A DNA stretch of 21,355 bases from RGIG8306 sp964566025 (GTDB taxonomy: Bacteria; Bacillota; Clostridia; Lachnospirales; Lachnospiraceae): NCBI GenBank assembly GCA_964566025.1, contig CAZMHF010000030.1:1-21355 (forward strand), written 5' to 3'. The notes under the pieces were generated by a model. It ran no database searches, had not been told where the DNA came from, and worked only from the letters and a program-made list of their open reading frames with translations. The translations under genes were made by a program, and so were the position numbers. Shown here in pieces: positions 6,921 to 14,717 of this stretch. Each line of letters begins with the position of its first letter. The stretch's first letter is position 1.

Positions 6921-8714
6921 TTACGCTTCTTTGTTTAAAAATTCATATTGTGATAAGTAAAGTTTTTGATATTCACCTTCAAGCTTGATTAGTTCATCAT
7001 GGCTACCCATTTCTTGAATAACACCTTTGTCAACGACTAAGATACAATCGGCATTTTTGATTGTAGAGAGTCGGTGGGCGATAATAAAAGAGGTTCGGTT
7101 TTTCAATAAACTTGAAAGTCCCCTTTGGAGACTGATTTCTGTTTCCGTATCGATGCTAGAAGTTGCTTCATCCAAAATAAGAATTTTTGGATTGGCAAGC
7201 AAGGCTCTTGCAAAGGAAATCAATTGGCGTTGTCCAGCTGATAGACGCGTTCCACGCTCGTTAACAGTTGTTTGGTAACCGTTCTCCATCTTCATAATAA
7301 ATTCGTGCGCACAGACCGTTTTGGCAGCTGTAATAACATCTTCATCACTTGCCTCCATGTTGCCGTAACGAATATTGTCCATAATCGTACCTGAGAAAAT
7401 GAAGCTATCTTGAAGCATCACACCCATTTGCTTACGAAGGGACGAAAGTGTCACGAGGCTAATATCAATGCCATCAATCAATACAGCACCAGAATCTAAA
7501 TTGTAAAAACGGCTAATTAGATTGATAATAGTTGTCTTGCCTGCACCAGTCGGGCCAACAATCGCATATGATTCACCAGCATTGGCAGTGAAACTAATAT
7601 TATTTAGAACCTTTACATTGTCCTCATAGCTAAAGTCAACATTGCGAAACTCTACTTTTCCTTGGATTGGTGGCATTTCGATAGCACCAGGGCAATCTTT
7701 GACTAAAATAGGTTCGTCCATTGTCTCGAAAATACGCTCCAAATAGGCAATAGCGTTTAGCAGGTTTGTGTAGAATGAGGCGAGTGTATTAATGGGGTTC
7801 CAAAAGCGATTAACATAGGTAGTAAAAGCGATTAGCGTACCCGCTTGAAGAAATACATTTCCACCGATAAGCCAATTAACGCCGAGTACATAAACAAAGG
7901 CACAAGTGGTAACGGAAATAATATCAATCGCTGGCCATAACATATTGTTGAATAAAACAGCGCGTAGCCAAGAGTTTTTATAATCGCCACTTAGTTTGTT
8001 GAAAATGGTAAGGTTTTTTTCTTCTCGAACGAACGATTGCGTAACACGAATACCGTTGATGCTCTCCGCAATATAAGCGGTAAGGTTCGATTGCTTATTG
8101 CTCGCATATTGCCATGCTTTTCGTTGTTTTGTTTTGATAAAGAACATAATGAGTGTTAATATCGGTAAACCGCATAAGCAAACAAGTGTCAAACGAAAAT
8201 CCAAAAAGAGCATATACATAACAATAAAAATTAAGCTAAATAATTCGGTGATAGTATTGACAATACCATTGCTAAGTAAATCACTTAAGCTATTAATATA
8301 GTTTACAATACGTACTTGAATTTTTCCATGTGGACGGTTGTCGTAATAAGAAAACGGTAACTTTTGTAGATGTTGAAATAAATCATCACGCAGATCATAA
8401 ATAACACCTTGTCCAATTTGGTTTGTAAATCTCACCTTAAAAATAAGGAAGAGTGCAGTGATAAGGGCAACAGCGAGTGTTAATACAGACATAAGGATAA
8501 TACCCTTGTAATTACCGTTAGGGATATAGTCATCAATAATCTGTCTCATAAAAAGAGGTGTTAGTAAACCAATTGCACTCGAAATAAGCATCATAATAAT
8601 CGTGAAAGTCAGTTTCTTGCGATAAGGCACAAGGTAACGGCCTAATCGTTTTAATTGATTGATATCAAATTTTGTTTCGAGAGATTCATCAATATCATAT
8701 TTGTTACGTGCCAT
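6921..8714 (-). CDS. Heterodimeric ABC exporter subunit, catalytically competent half
   Basis: A 597-residue half-transporter with an N-terminal six-helix ABC exporter membrane domain (about 25-320) and a C-terminal ATPase domain. Walker A is GPTGAGKTT (387-395), the signature is LSAGQ (491-495, a deviation from LSGGQ), Walker B with catalytic Glu is ILILDE (511-516), and the switch His is 547. Its ATG directly follows the stop codon of the upstream subunit with no gap. Its ribosome site AAGGAGGT lies within that gene's end, so the two are translated as a pair. The family exports drugs, lipids or peptides, and the substrate cannot be read from sequence. Paired with the subunit at 8715, this Walker site and the partner's LSGGQ form the working ATP site. 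Confidence 0.93.
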   Translation of the reverse strand: MARNKYDIDESLETKFDINQLKRLGRYLVPYRKKLTFTIIMMLISSAIGLLTPLFMRQIIDDYIPNGNYKGIILMSVLTLAVALITALFLIFKVRFTNQIGQGVIYDLRDDLFQHLQKLPFSYYDNRPHGKIQVRIVNYINSLSDLLSNGIVNTITELFSLIFIVMYMLFLDFRLTLVCLCGLPILTLIMFFIKTKQRKAWQYASNKQSNLTAYIAESINGIRVTQSFVREEKNLTIFNKLSGDYKNSWLRAVLFNNMLWPAIDIISVTTCAFVYVLGVNWLIGGNVFLQAGTLIAFTTYVNRFWNPINTLASFYTNLLNAIAYLERIFETMDEPILVKDCPGAIEMPPIQGKVEFRNVDFSYEDNVKVLNNISFTANAGESYAIVGPTGAGKTTIINLISRFYNLDSGAVLIDGIDISLVTLSSLRKQMGVMLQDSFIFSGTIMDNIRYGNMEASDEDVITAAKTVCAHEFIMKMENGYQTTVNERGTRLSAGQRQLISFARALLANPKILILDEATSSIDTETEISLQRGLSSLLKNRTSFIIAHRLSTIKNADCILVVDKGVIQEMGSHDELIKLEGEYQKLYLSQYEFLNKEA

Positions 8715-10523
8715 TTAGTTACCTCCTTTCTCAAAAAGTCCTGAATGTTTGAAACGGTCGAACTCGCCATATTGGTGATTGAATACCGTATTGTATATAC
8801 CGCCTCTATGTAGAAGCTCATCATGTGTACCAGATTCGACAATGCGTCCATGGTCCATAACCAAAATCAAATCAGCATCAATTATAGATGAAATACGGTG
8901 AGCAATGACAAAAACCGTACGATCCGTAGCAACGGATGAAAGAGCCGATTGAATCTGTGATTCTGTTTCCATGTCAATCGCTGAAGTCGTATCATCAAGA
9001 ATCAATATCGAAGGATTTTTAAGCAAGGCTCTTGCTAGTGAAATACGCTGCTTTTGACCGCCAGATAACCCAACGCCACGTTCGCCAACAATCGTATCGT
9101 AGCCTTCAGGCATCGTCACAATAAAATCATGTGCATTGGCAATTCGGGCAACCTCTTCCACACGCTCAAAGGAACACTCTGGGTCACCATACGAAATATT
9201 GCCTTCTATCGTATCGGAAAAAAGGAATACATCTTGCATTGCCATACCAATGTTTGATCGCAATCCGTAAATATCAAGATCCTTTACATTGTAGCCGTCA
9301 ATTAACACTTCACCTTCATTGGCATCATAAAAGCGACAAATTAGATTGACTAAGGATGATTTTCCTGAGCCAGTCGCACCGATAATGCCGATGGTTTGAC
9401 CTGTTTTTGCTTTAAAACATATATCGCGTAAGATCAAATCATCATGAGCGTGATAGTAAACGTGATTAAATTCAACATTGCCTTTGAATTTTTCGTGTGT
9501 AACAGGATGATGAGGTGTCTTTACATCTGGCTCTGTTTTATAAGTCGTATAGATCTTCTCCAGTGAAGTAATAAAGCGAAGAACATCATTGACCAACCAA
9601 CCAGCCATACGCAGAGGATTGTTTAGCATCCATAAATAGCCGTTAATAACGATAAAATCGCTGATGGTCATCTCGCCTTGAATGGCCATATAACCACCGA
9701 ACAAGAATATAATAATAGGAAGCAATGTAGAGAGAATTTCAAAAATAGGGATAAATTTTATCCAAACACGCGAAGAAGCAAGCTGTGCTTGACGATATTC
9801 TTCATTTTCGTGTTGAAATTTCTCGTACTCATAATCTTCTTTTGCAAAGGCCTTTACAACACGATTACCACTAATGTTTTCTTGTGCGAATGTATTAAGA
9901 CTTGAAAAACGATCTCGAATACGTGCAAAGGCGGGCTTAATTGCTTTTGATTGGCGATATGTACAATATCCTGTAATAGGAAGCACAATAATCATACAAA
10001 AGGCTAGCTTAACATTTACCGTAAAAATCATAATCAATGCAAAAACGAATAGTAGTACGTTTTCTAATACTTGGTATAAAACCCAAGAAATAAAATGACG
10101 TACAGAATCCATATCACCTGTTTGGCGTGATAGTAAATCACCTGTGCGGTTGCGGTTGAAGAAGTTAAAATCTTCATGTATCAACTTACGATATACTTCC
10201 TCTCGAAGAGAAAAAAGTGTTCCCTGTGATGCCATCTCAAATAACATCGTAAATGAAAAACGAAGTATGCTACGTATCAATGTTAGGATAACAAGAAATA
10301 CAAGTAACTTAATCAATGTGGACATCGCCCCAGGTGTTTGGTATTTGTCAATTACATCTGTAACAATCCTTCCTGTAATAAGAGGGTTGATGATGGCGAT
10401 GCCACATGAGGCAACAACCATCGTAAGTCCTAATATCATCTGAAGCTTAAATTTCACTAGGTAAGACATAAACCAACGAAATGGTGTCTGAACCTGCTTT
10501 GTTTTCTTTTCTTTTTCAGCCAT
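8715..10523 (-). CDS. Heterodimeric ABC exporter subunit, degenerate-site half
   Basis: A 602-residue half-transporter and first gene of the exporter operon. The ABC exporter membrane domain spans about 20-325. Walker A is GATGSGKSS (382-390), the signature is canonical LSGGQ (486-490), and the switch His is 542. Walker B is ILILD followed by Asp511 where the catalytic Glu is expected (LDDTTSA). Asp at this place marks the degenerate half of heterodimeric exporters such as TM287/288 and LmrCD. Its Walker site would face the LSAGQ signature of the partner, giving one degenerate and one working site. The start is supported by AAAGGAGG just upstream. It is divergent from an AraC-type regulator at 10687, which may control it. 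The 163-bp gap between them shows AT-rich sequence but no minus-strand promoter I would defend. Confidence 0.93.
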   Translation of the reverse strand: MAEKEKKTKQVQTPFRWFMSYLVKFKLQMILGLTMVVASCGIAIINPLITGRIVTDVIDKYQTPGAMSTLIKLLVFLVILTLIRSILRFSFTMLFEMASQGTLFSLREEVYRKLIHEDFNFFNRNRTGDLLSRQTGDMDSVRHFISWVLYQVLENVLLFVFALIMIFTVNVKLAFCMIIVLPITGYCTYRQSKAIKPAFARIRDRFSSLNTFAQENISGNRVVKAFAKEDYEYEKFQHENEEYRQAQLASSRVWIKFIPIFEILSTLLPIIIFLFGGYMAIQGEMTISDFIVINGYLWMLNNPLRMAGWLVNDVLRFITSLEKIYTTYKTEPDVKTPHHPVTHEKFKGNVEFNHVYYHAHDDLILRDICFKAKTGQTIGIIGATGSGKSSLVNLICRFYDANEGEVLIDGYNVKDLDIYGLRSNIGMAMQDVFLFSDTIEGNISYGDPECSFERVEEVARIANAHDFIVTMPEGYDTIVGERGVGLSGGQKQRISLARALLKNPSILILDDTTSAIDMETESQIQSALSSVATDRTVFVIAHRISSIIDADLILVMDHGRIVESGTHDELLHRGGIYNTVFNHQYGEFDRFKHSGLFEKGGN

Positions 10524-10686
10524 AAAACCTCCTTTAGACCTTGTTAATATAATTATATATGAAGAACAATCTTTTGTATATCAAAAATAGTTGTTGTCAT
10601 TATAATAAAACTACGATAAAATAGAATGTAGATTATGCAGTTGTAAAATGTACTTTCTTATATATGAGGAAGAGGAGGGGAATTAT

Positions 10687-11547
10687 ATGCCACAATGGAC
10701 GTATGATATATGTTACGAAGACTTAAATCCAACCGTACTATTTGCGAGCAAAACAATTCTAACACAAACAGGAGAGCGCCATTCGCACGATTATACAGAA
10801 GTATTTATTATTATGAATGGAAAACAACAATTTTATTTGAATGGCGAGACATACGAAGTATCGACAGGGGATATTATTATTTGTAACCCAGGCGATATCC
10901 ATCAAGAAGTGGCCCTCCTTACACCAGAGGTTCACGAATTTGTTGTTGGATTTACCGATTATCAATTCAAAGATATGCCAAGCAATCATATCGTTTGGCC
11001 AGACAAAACAAAAGTAATCCACACAAATTCCAAAGTAGGGCAGTCCTTATTATCCTTGTGCAATGATATGATCGAAGAAGGATATAGTGGCCAAGCAGGA
11101 CGTTATTTTATGCAAAAAGCGTACCTCTTACAAATTCTTATTTGGATTATGCGTGAAAAAGTCGAGATGGCGAATGAACAAAATCGTTATTCATTTGAGA
11201 ATTATAGCAAGACCTACGCTGTAAAGAAAATTCGAAAATATCTTGAAAACCATTACAACGAAAAAATTTCGCTTGATTTGATTGCAAAAAATATGTATTT
11301 AAGCTCTGTATACATCTCAAAGATTTTTAAAGAGGAGACAGGTGAAACACCAATCAACTACCTAATTAAGCTTCGACTTGAAAAATCAAAAGAATATCTA
11401 GAAAAAGAACGAGGTGAGAGTATTCGTGAAATTGCCGAAAAGGTAGGCTACGATGATGCATATCACTTTAGCAAGCTCTTTAAGAAGTATTATGGTGTAG
11501 CGCCAGCGTATTATAAAAAGTGCATTCGAGAAAGAAAAGGACAATAA
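10687..11547 (+). CDS. AraC-family transcriptional regulator with cupin sensor domain
   Basis: A 286-residue DNA-binding protein. The N-terminal cupin-like ligand domain includes RHSHDYTEVFIIMNGK and GDIIICNPGDIHQE. The C-terminal ~100 residues carry two helix-turn-helix units: ISLDLIAKNMYLSSVYISKIFKEETG, then IREIAEKVGYDDAYHFSKLFKKYYG. Start 10687 is chosen over an in-frame ATG at 10648 because GAGGAGGGG ends 6 bases before it. The stop is 12 bases before the next gene, and its last codon abuts that gene's ribosome site, so the two are co-translated. It may regulate its downstream flavoprotein, the divergent ABC exporter, or a distant sugar operon. The ligand is unknown, although cupin-AraC proteins in this group often sense sugars. 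Confidence 0.92.
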   Translation: MPQWTYDICYEDLNPTVLFASKTILTQTGERHSHDYTEVFIIMNGKQQFYLNGETYEVSTGDIIICNPGDIHQEVALLTPEVHEFVVGFTDYQFKDMPSNHIVWPDKTKVIHTNSKVGQSLLSLCNDMIEEGYSGQAGRYFMQKAYLLQILIWIMREKVEMANEQNRYSFENYSKTYAVKKIRKYLENHYNEKISLDLIAKNMYLSSVYISKIFKEETGETPINYLIKLRLEKSKEYLEKERGESIREIAEKVGYDDAYHFSKLFKKYYGVAPAYYKKCIRERKGQ

Positions 11548-11559
11548 GGGGGGATATGC

Positions 11560-12330
11560 GTGACTATTTATGAAGCAATATACAAAAGAAAATCAGTAAG
11601 AAAATATACGTCAGAGACGATTTCCACATTTCATCGCGAGCATATCGATCATTTTATGGATTGTGCCACTTGTTTGCACCCAACGATTCCGATTGCTTAT
11701 GAAATTGTCACACGAAAAGAAGATGGCGATCGAATTGGTTTGAAAACAAACGTAAAAGCACCACAGTACCTTGTTTTTTATACAAAGATTGAACCAGGTT
11801 GTTATGAGAATGCTGGTTATATATTAGAGCAGTGCGTCTTGTATATGACAACAAAGGGGATAGGTTCTTGTTATATAGGGCGCAACTTTATCGAGCCAAA
11901 CAAAGATTATACAAACCAAGGCTATGAAATGTGTATTACACTTGCGTTTGGTTATCCTCTGGAAGATGTATTTCAAAAGGAGCGAAAAATTGAGCGAATG
12001 GACTTAAAGAAACTATATGTTGTTAAGGACGGAAGCGATAACCGTATGCTACCTTGTATTGAATCAGCTAGATTGGCACCATCAGGATTGAACTTACAGC
12101 CTTGTCGCTATGTTATTTATCAAAATCGATTACATATTTTTATTCGCTTAAATAAGCTAAGTGAAAAACTTTTTTTAAGCATGAATCATATTAATGCTGG
12201 CATTGCCATTTGTCATATTATCTTATCGGCAGAAGAACAGTGGGGGGATCCGCAATACTTCAAATCCTCTCTGATTGAAGAACGAAGCTTGAATAAGCAT
12301 CTGTATATAGGCTCAGTACAATTAAATTAA
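11560..12330 (+). CDS. Nitroreductase-family flavoprotein (TM1586-like), GTG start
   Basis: A 256-residue protein resembling the putative TM nitroreductase group. The N terminus YEAIYKRKSVRKY has the Arg-x-Ser-x-Arg FMN-contact pattern. The second half carries SARLAPSGLNLQPCR, the APSxxNxQP motif of FMN-dependent nitroreductases. This suggests a tandem or two-lobed fold that binds FMN and reduces an unidentified substrate with NAD(P)H. Translation starts at GTG: AAGGGGGG (11546-11553) is 6 bases upstream, and the nearby ATG at 11556 is out of frame and stops after five codons. It is coupled to the AraC gene and closed by the stem of the structured repeat at 12337. The true substrate is not inferable. 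Confidence 0.85.
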   Translation: MTIYEAIYKRKSVRKYTSETISTFHREHIDHFMDCATCLHPTIPIAYEIVTRKEDGDRIGLKTNVKAPQYLVFYTKIEPGCYENAGYILEQCVLYMTTKGIGSCYIGRNFIEPNKDYTNQGYEMCITLAFGYPLEDVFQKERKIERMDLKKLYVVKDGSDNRMLPCIESARLAPSGLNLQPCRYVIYQNRLHIFIRLNKLSEKLFLSMNHINAGIAICHIILSAEEQWGDPQYFKSSLIEERSLNKHLYIGSVQLN

Positions 12331-12334
12331 CCTT

Positions 12335-12456
12335 CAAAGGAAGTCCCCCGCATCTTAGGCGGGGGACTTCCTTGTTTCAGTGGGTGGAAGGAGGTTGCCA
12401 GCGCATTGTTGCACAATGCGAGGAAGTAGCGAAGCGGATTTTTAGTATCCGAATTA
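12335..12456 (+). repeat. Structured interspersed repeat, copy A
   Basis: A non-coding element of about 120 bases with three hairpins. The first is a perfect 15-bp stem, 12337-12351 with 12359-12373 (AAGGAAGTCCCCCGC and its complement), with a 7-base loop. The second is CGCATTGT/ACAATGCG (12402-12420) inside the conserved block CCAGCGCATTGTTGCACAAT. The third is CGGAT/ATCCG (12435-12451) at the end. It shares block order with copy B (15885) and its first hairpin with copy C (21314). It contains no ORF. The first hairpin may also terminate the nitroreductase transcript. A palindrome-ended, IS200/IS605-type non-autonomous element or a structured RNA are the two readings. Confidence 0.7.
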
Positions 12457-12477
12457 ACTTTTAAATGAGCATAAAAA

Positions 12478-12505
12478 AAAGGAGCTTGCATATGCAAACT
12501 CCTTT
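12478..12505 (-). terminator. Terminator of the cold-shock gene
   Basis: Read on the minus strand, AAAGGAG-TTTGCA-TA-TGCAAG-CTCCTTT folds into a stem with one mismatch. An eight-base T run (plus-strand A run at 12472-12480) follows directly. It lies just beyond the stop codon at 12516. Confidence 0.8.
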
Positions 12506-12515
12506 GTGTTTTTGA

Positions 12516-12725
12516 TTAAGCTAATGATACATTAACAGCTCTGAACTTTGAGCTATTTTTTGGATCTTGTTCTACGTCAAAAACTACTGCTTGGCCCTCG
12601 TTTAATGTCTTGTAACCATCGATATTGATTGCTGAGAAATGTACGAATACATCTTCTCCGTTTTCATCACTGATGAATCCAAAACCTTTTTCTGCGTTGA
12701 ACCACTTTACTGTACCCTTATTCAT
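12516..12725 (-). CDS. csp: Cold-shock protein (CspA/CspB family)
   Basis: A 69-residue single-domain RNA/DNA chaperone of the OB-fold cold-shock family. KGFGFIS (RNP1) is at 13-19 and VFVHF (RNP2) at 26-30, preceded by the typical start GTVKWFN. It melts RNA secondary structure in the cytoplasm. The ATG at 12725 has AAGGAGG upstream and gives the standard family length. A longer in-frame reading from 12845 would add 40 unrelated residues and start upstream of the likely transcript start. The promoter is at 12834-12862, leaving a roughly 100-base untranslated leader, as is common for cold-shock genes. It diverges from the ABC-F gene. Confidence 0.97.
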   Translation of the reverse strand: MNKGTVKWFNAEKGFGFISDENGEDVFVHFSAINIDGYKTLNEGQAVVFDVEQDPKNSSKFRAVNVSLA

Positions 12726-12833
12726 GAGTACCTCCTTAAAAACTTTAATTATATCCCGTACATTATAACATCGAGATTGCAGTTTGTTGATGACATAGAT
12801 CTCGTAGAAAATAGTACTTGCGAATACTTTAAA

Positions 12834-12862
12834 AGAATAACACAAAAAAAAGGCTTTGTCAA
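12834..12862 (-). promoter_or_regulatory. Cold-shock gene promoter
   Basis: A minus-strand perfect TTGACA (12857-12862), 17-base spacer and TATTCT (12834-12839). The leader down to the ATG at 12725 is about 100 bases and can pair CGAGAT with ATCTCG across a large loop, possibly a temperature-sensitive structure. Confidence 0.75.
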
Positions 12863-12878
12863 ACTATTTTTTTTCTTC

Positions 12879-12907
12879 TTTACATTTTCGCAAAAACCAT
12901 TTATTAT
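12879..12907 (+). promoter_or_regulatory. ABC-F gene promoter
   Basis: TTTACA (12879-12884), a 17-base spacer and TATTAT (12902-12907). The transcript would begin near 12914, about 48 bases before the ATG. It is back-to-back with the cold-shock promoter, 16 bases between the two -35 boxes. Confidence 0.6.
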
Positions 12908-12961
12908 TTTTATGATATACGCATGGAAAAAACGTATAATATGAGACTATTGGAGGCATAT

Positions 12962-14515
12962 ATGATTTTAAATGTGGTCAACTTAACACATGGATTTGGA
13001 GATAGAGCAATTTTTGACGATGTTTCTTTTCGTTTATTAAAAGGTGAGCATATTGGTTTGATTGGTGCAAATGGAGAAGGTAAATCTACCTTTATGAATA
13101 TTGTGACGAAAAAACTATTGCCTGATGAGGGAAAAATCGAATGGAATAAAAATGTGAAGGTCGGTTATTTAGATCAACATACGATTTTGGAAAAAGGATT
13201 GACGATTCGTGATACACTCAAAATGGCATTTTCAGATTTATTTGATATGGAAAAGAAAATGAATGAGCTTTGTGAGGAAATGGCTGAAGCTAGCGAAGAG
13301 CGCATGAGTGCATTGATGGAGGAGTTTGGAGAGATTCAAGACCTATTAGATGCGCACGATTTTTATGTTTTAGAATCAAAGGTAGAGGAAATCGCTCGCG
13401 CACTCGGACTGGAAGAACTAGGGCTTGAGCGTGAGGTGAATGAATTAAGTGGTGGACAACGAACGAAATTGTTGCTAGGAAAGCTTCTTCTTGAAAAACC
13501 AGATATTTTATTGTTGGATGAGCCAACAAATTATTTGGATACGATTCATATAGAATGGCTAAAGCGTTATTTGCAAGAATATGAGAATGCATTTATCTTA
13601 ATTTCGCACGATATTCCTTTCTTAAATAGCGTTATTAATATTGTATATCATATGGAAAATCAAAAACTTGAGCGATATGTGGGTGATTATACAAAGTTTG
13701 AAGAAGTTTACGCAGTGAAGAAAACACAAATGGAGGCAGCATATAAGCGCCAACAACAAGAAATCAGCGATCTTCAAGATTTTGTTGCTAGAAATAAAGC
13801 GCGTGTTTCAACTCGAAATATGGCGATGTCACGACAAAAGAAGCTTGATAAAATGGAAGTGATTGAATTGTCAAAGGATAAACCAAAACCAGAGTTTCAT
13901 TTCAAAGAAGCCCGTACAGCTGGGCGCTATATTTTTGAAACACATGATTTAGTGATTGGTTATGATGAACCACTTTCAAGTAAAATCAACATTAGCATGG
14001 AAAGAGGCGAAAAGCTGGTTTTTGTAGGAGCCAATGGTATTGGAAAAACGACATTACTAAAAAGTATATTAGGACTAATTCCACCACTGTCTGGTGATGT
14101 AGAATTGGGCGATTATTTATATCCAGGCTACTTTGAGCAAGAAATAAGTGAAGAGTCGAGAAATACATGCATTGAAGAAATTTGGACAGTATTTCCGTCG
14201 TATACACAGTATGAAGTGCGATCCGCTTTAGCGAAATGTGGTTTAACAACAAAGCATATAGAAAGCTTAGTGCGTGTTCTTAGTGGTGGAGAGCAAGCAA
14301 AGGTACGTTTGTGCAAATTGATTAATAGTGAAACAAATGTATTGCTACTGGATGAGCCAACAAATCATCTTGATGTGGACGCAAAAGAAGCATTGAAGAT
14401 TGCCCTAAAAGCCTATAAAGGCAGTATTCTTTTGATCTGCCATGAGCCTGATTTTTATAAGGAGTTTGTTACGCGAACGATTAATTGCGAAACCTTTTCA
14501 ACAAAATTGCTATAA
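12962..14515 (+). CDS. ABC-F family ATPase (ribosome-associated, duplicated ATP-binding domains)
   Basis: A 517-residue soluble protein with two ABC ATPase domains and no membrane segments, the ABC-F layout. These act at the ribosome in translation or antibiotic protection. Domain 1 has Walker A GANGEGKST (35-43), LSGGQRTKLLLGKLL and DEPTNYLD. A charged linker with a Lys/Gln/Arg-rich helix follows. Domain 2 has GANGIGKTT, LSGGEQAKVRLCKL and DEPTNHLD. The last switch segment reads CHEPDFY rather than the usual SHDxxF, with the His kept. The start at 12962 is chosen over 12923 because TTGGAGG precedes it. The EttA-type, YkpA-type or resistance-type subgroup cannot be decided by eye, so no resistance role is claimed. 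It is monocistronic, with a terminator at 14573. Confidence 0.92.
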   Translation: MILNVVNLTHGFGDRAIFDDVSFRLLKGEHIGLIGANGEGKSTFMNIVTKKLLPDEGKIEWNKNVKVGYLDQHTILEKGLTIRDTLKMAFSDLFDMEKKMNELCEEMAEASEERMSALMEEFGEIQDLLDAHDFYVLESKVEEIARALGLEELGLEREVNELSGGQRTKLLLGKLLLEKPDILLLDEPTNYLDTIHIEWLKRYLQEYENAFILISHDIPFLNSVINIVYHMENQKLERYVGDYTKFEEVYAVKKTQMEAAYKRQQQEISDLQDFVARNKARVSTRNMAMSRQKKLDKMEVIELSKDKPKPEFHFKEARTAGRYIFETHDLVIGYDEPLSSKINISMERGEKLVFVGANGIGKTTLLKSILGLIPPLSGDVELGDYLYPGYFEQEISEESRNTCIEEIWTVFPSYTQYEVRSALAKCGLTTKHIESLVRVLSGGEQAKVRLCKLINSETNVLLLDEPTNHLDVDAKEALKIALKAYKGSILLICHEPDFYKEFVTRTINCETFSTKLL

Positions 14516-14572
14516 GTAATAGAAAAGATGCCTCTCTTTCAAGTGAAATGTAAGAGAAAGATAGATAAACAA

Positions 14573-14616
14573 AAAGCCTGCCATTGCTTGTGAAGAGTAT
14601 TTTTGGCGGGCTTTCT
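14573..14616 (+). terminator. Terminator after the ABC-F gene
   Basis: AAAGCCTGCC (14573-14582) pairs with GGCGGGCTTT (14605-14614), including one G-T pair, around a long 22-base loop. It is followed by TCTTCGT and preceded by an A run. The loop is longer than usual, so termination may be moderate. Confidence 0.6.
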
Positions 14617-14659
14617 TCGTATCTTTTAGCAAATGTTAATATATTATAATAAAGGCATC

Positions 14660-14688
14660 TTGATTTTCGTGTTTAAATATGTTCTAAT
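14660..14688 (+). promoter_or_regulatory. Promoter of the aldo/keto reductase gene
   Basis: TTGATT (14660-14665), a 17-base spacer and TCTAAT (14683-14688), about 30 bases before the ATG at 14718. Confidence 0.5.
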
Positions 14689-14717
14689 AATAAGTAGAAA
14701 GAACGGAGGAAGTGGAT

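Noticed and set aside
10541..10650. Promoters in the exporter/AraC divergent gap
   Set aside because: Several TATAAT-like boxes exist in this very AT-rich stretch, but none has a convincing -35 at 16-18 bases.
12726..12845. An N-terminal extension of the cold-shock protein
   Set aside because: The extra 40 residues resemble nothing, precede the good ribosome site and would begin upstream of the predicted transcript start.
12962..14515. Antibiotic-resistance ABC-F protein
   Set aside because: The sequence shows only the general ABC-F layout; nothing identifies a resistance subgroup and no leader-peptide attenuator was seen.
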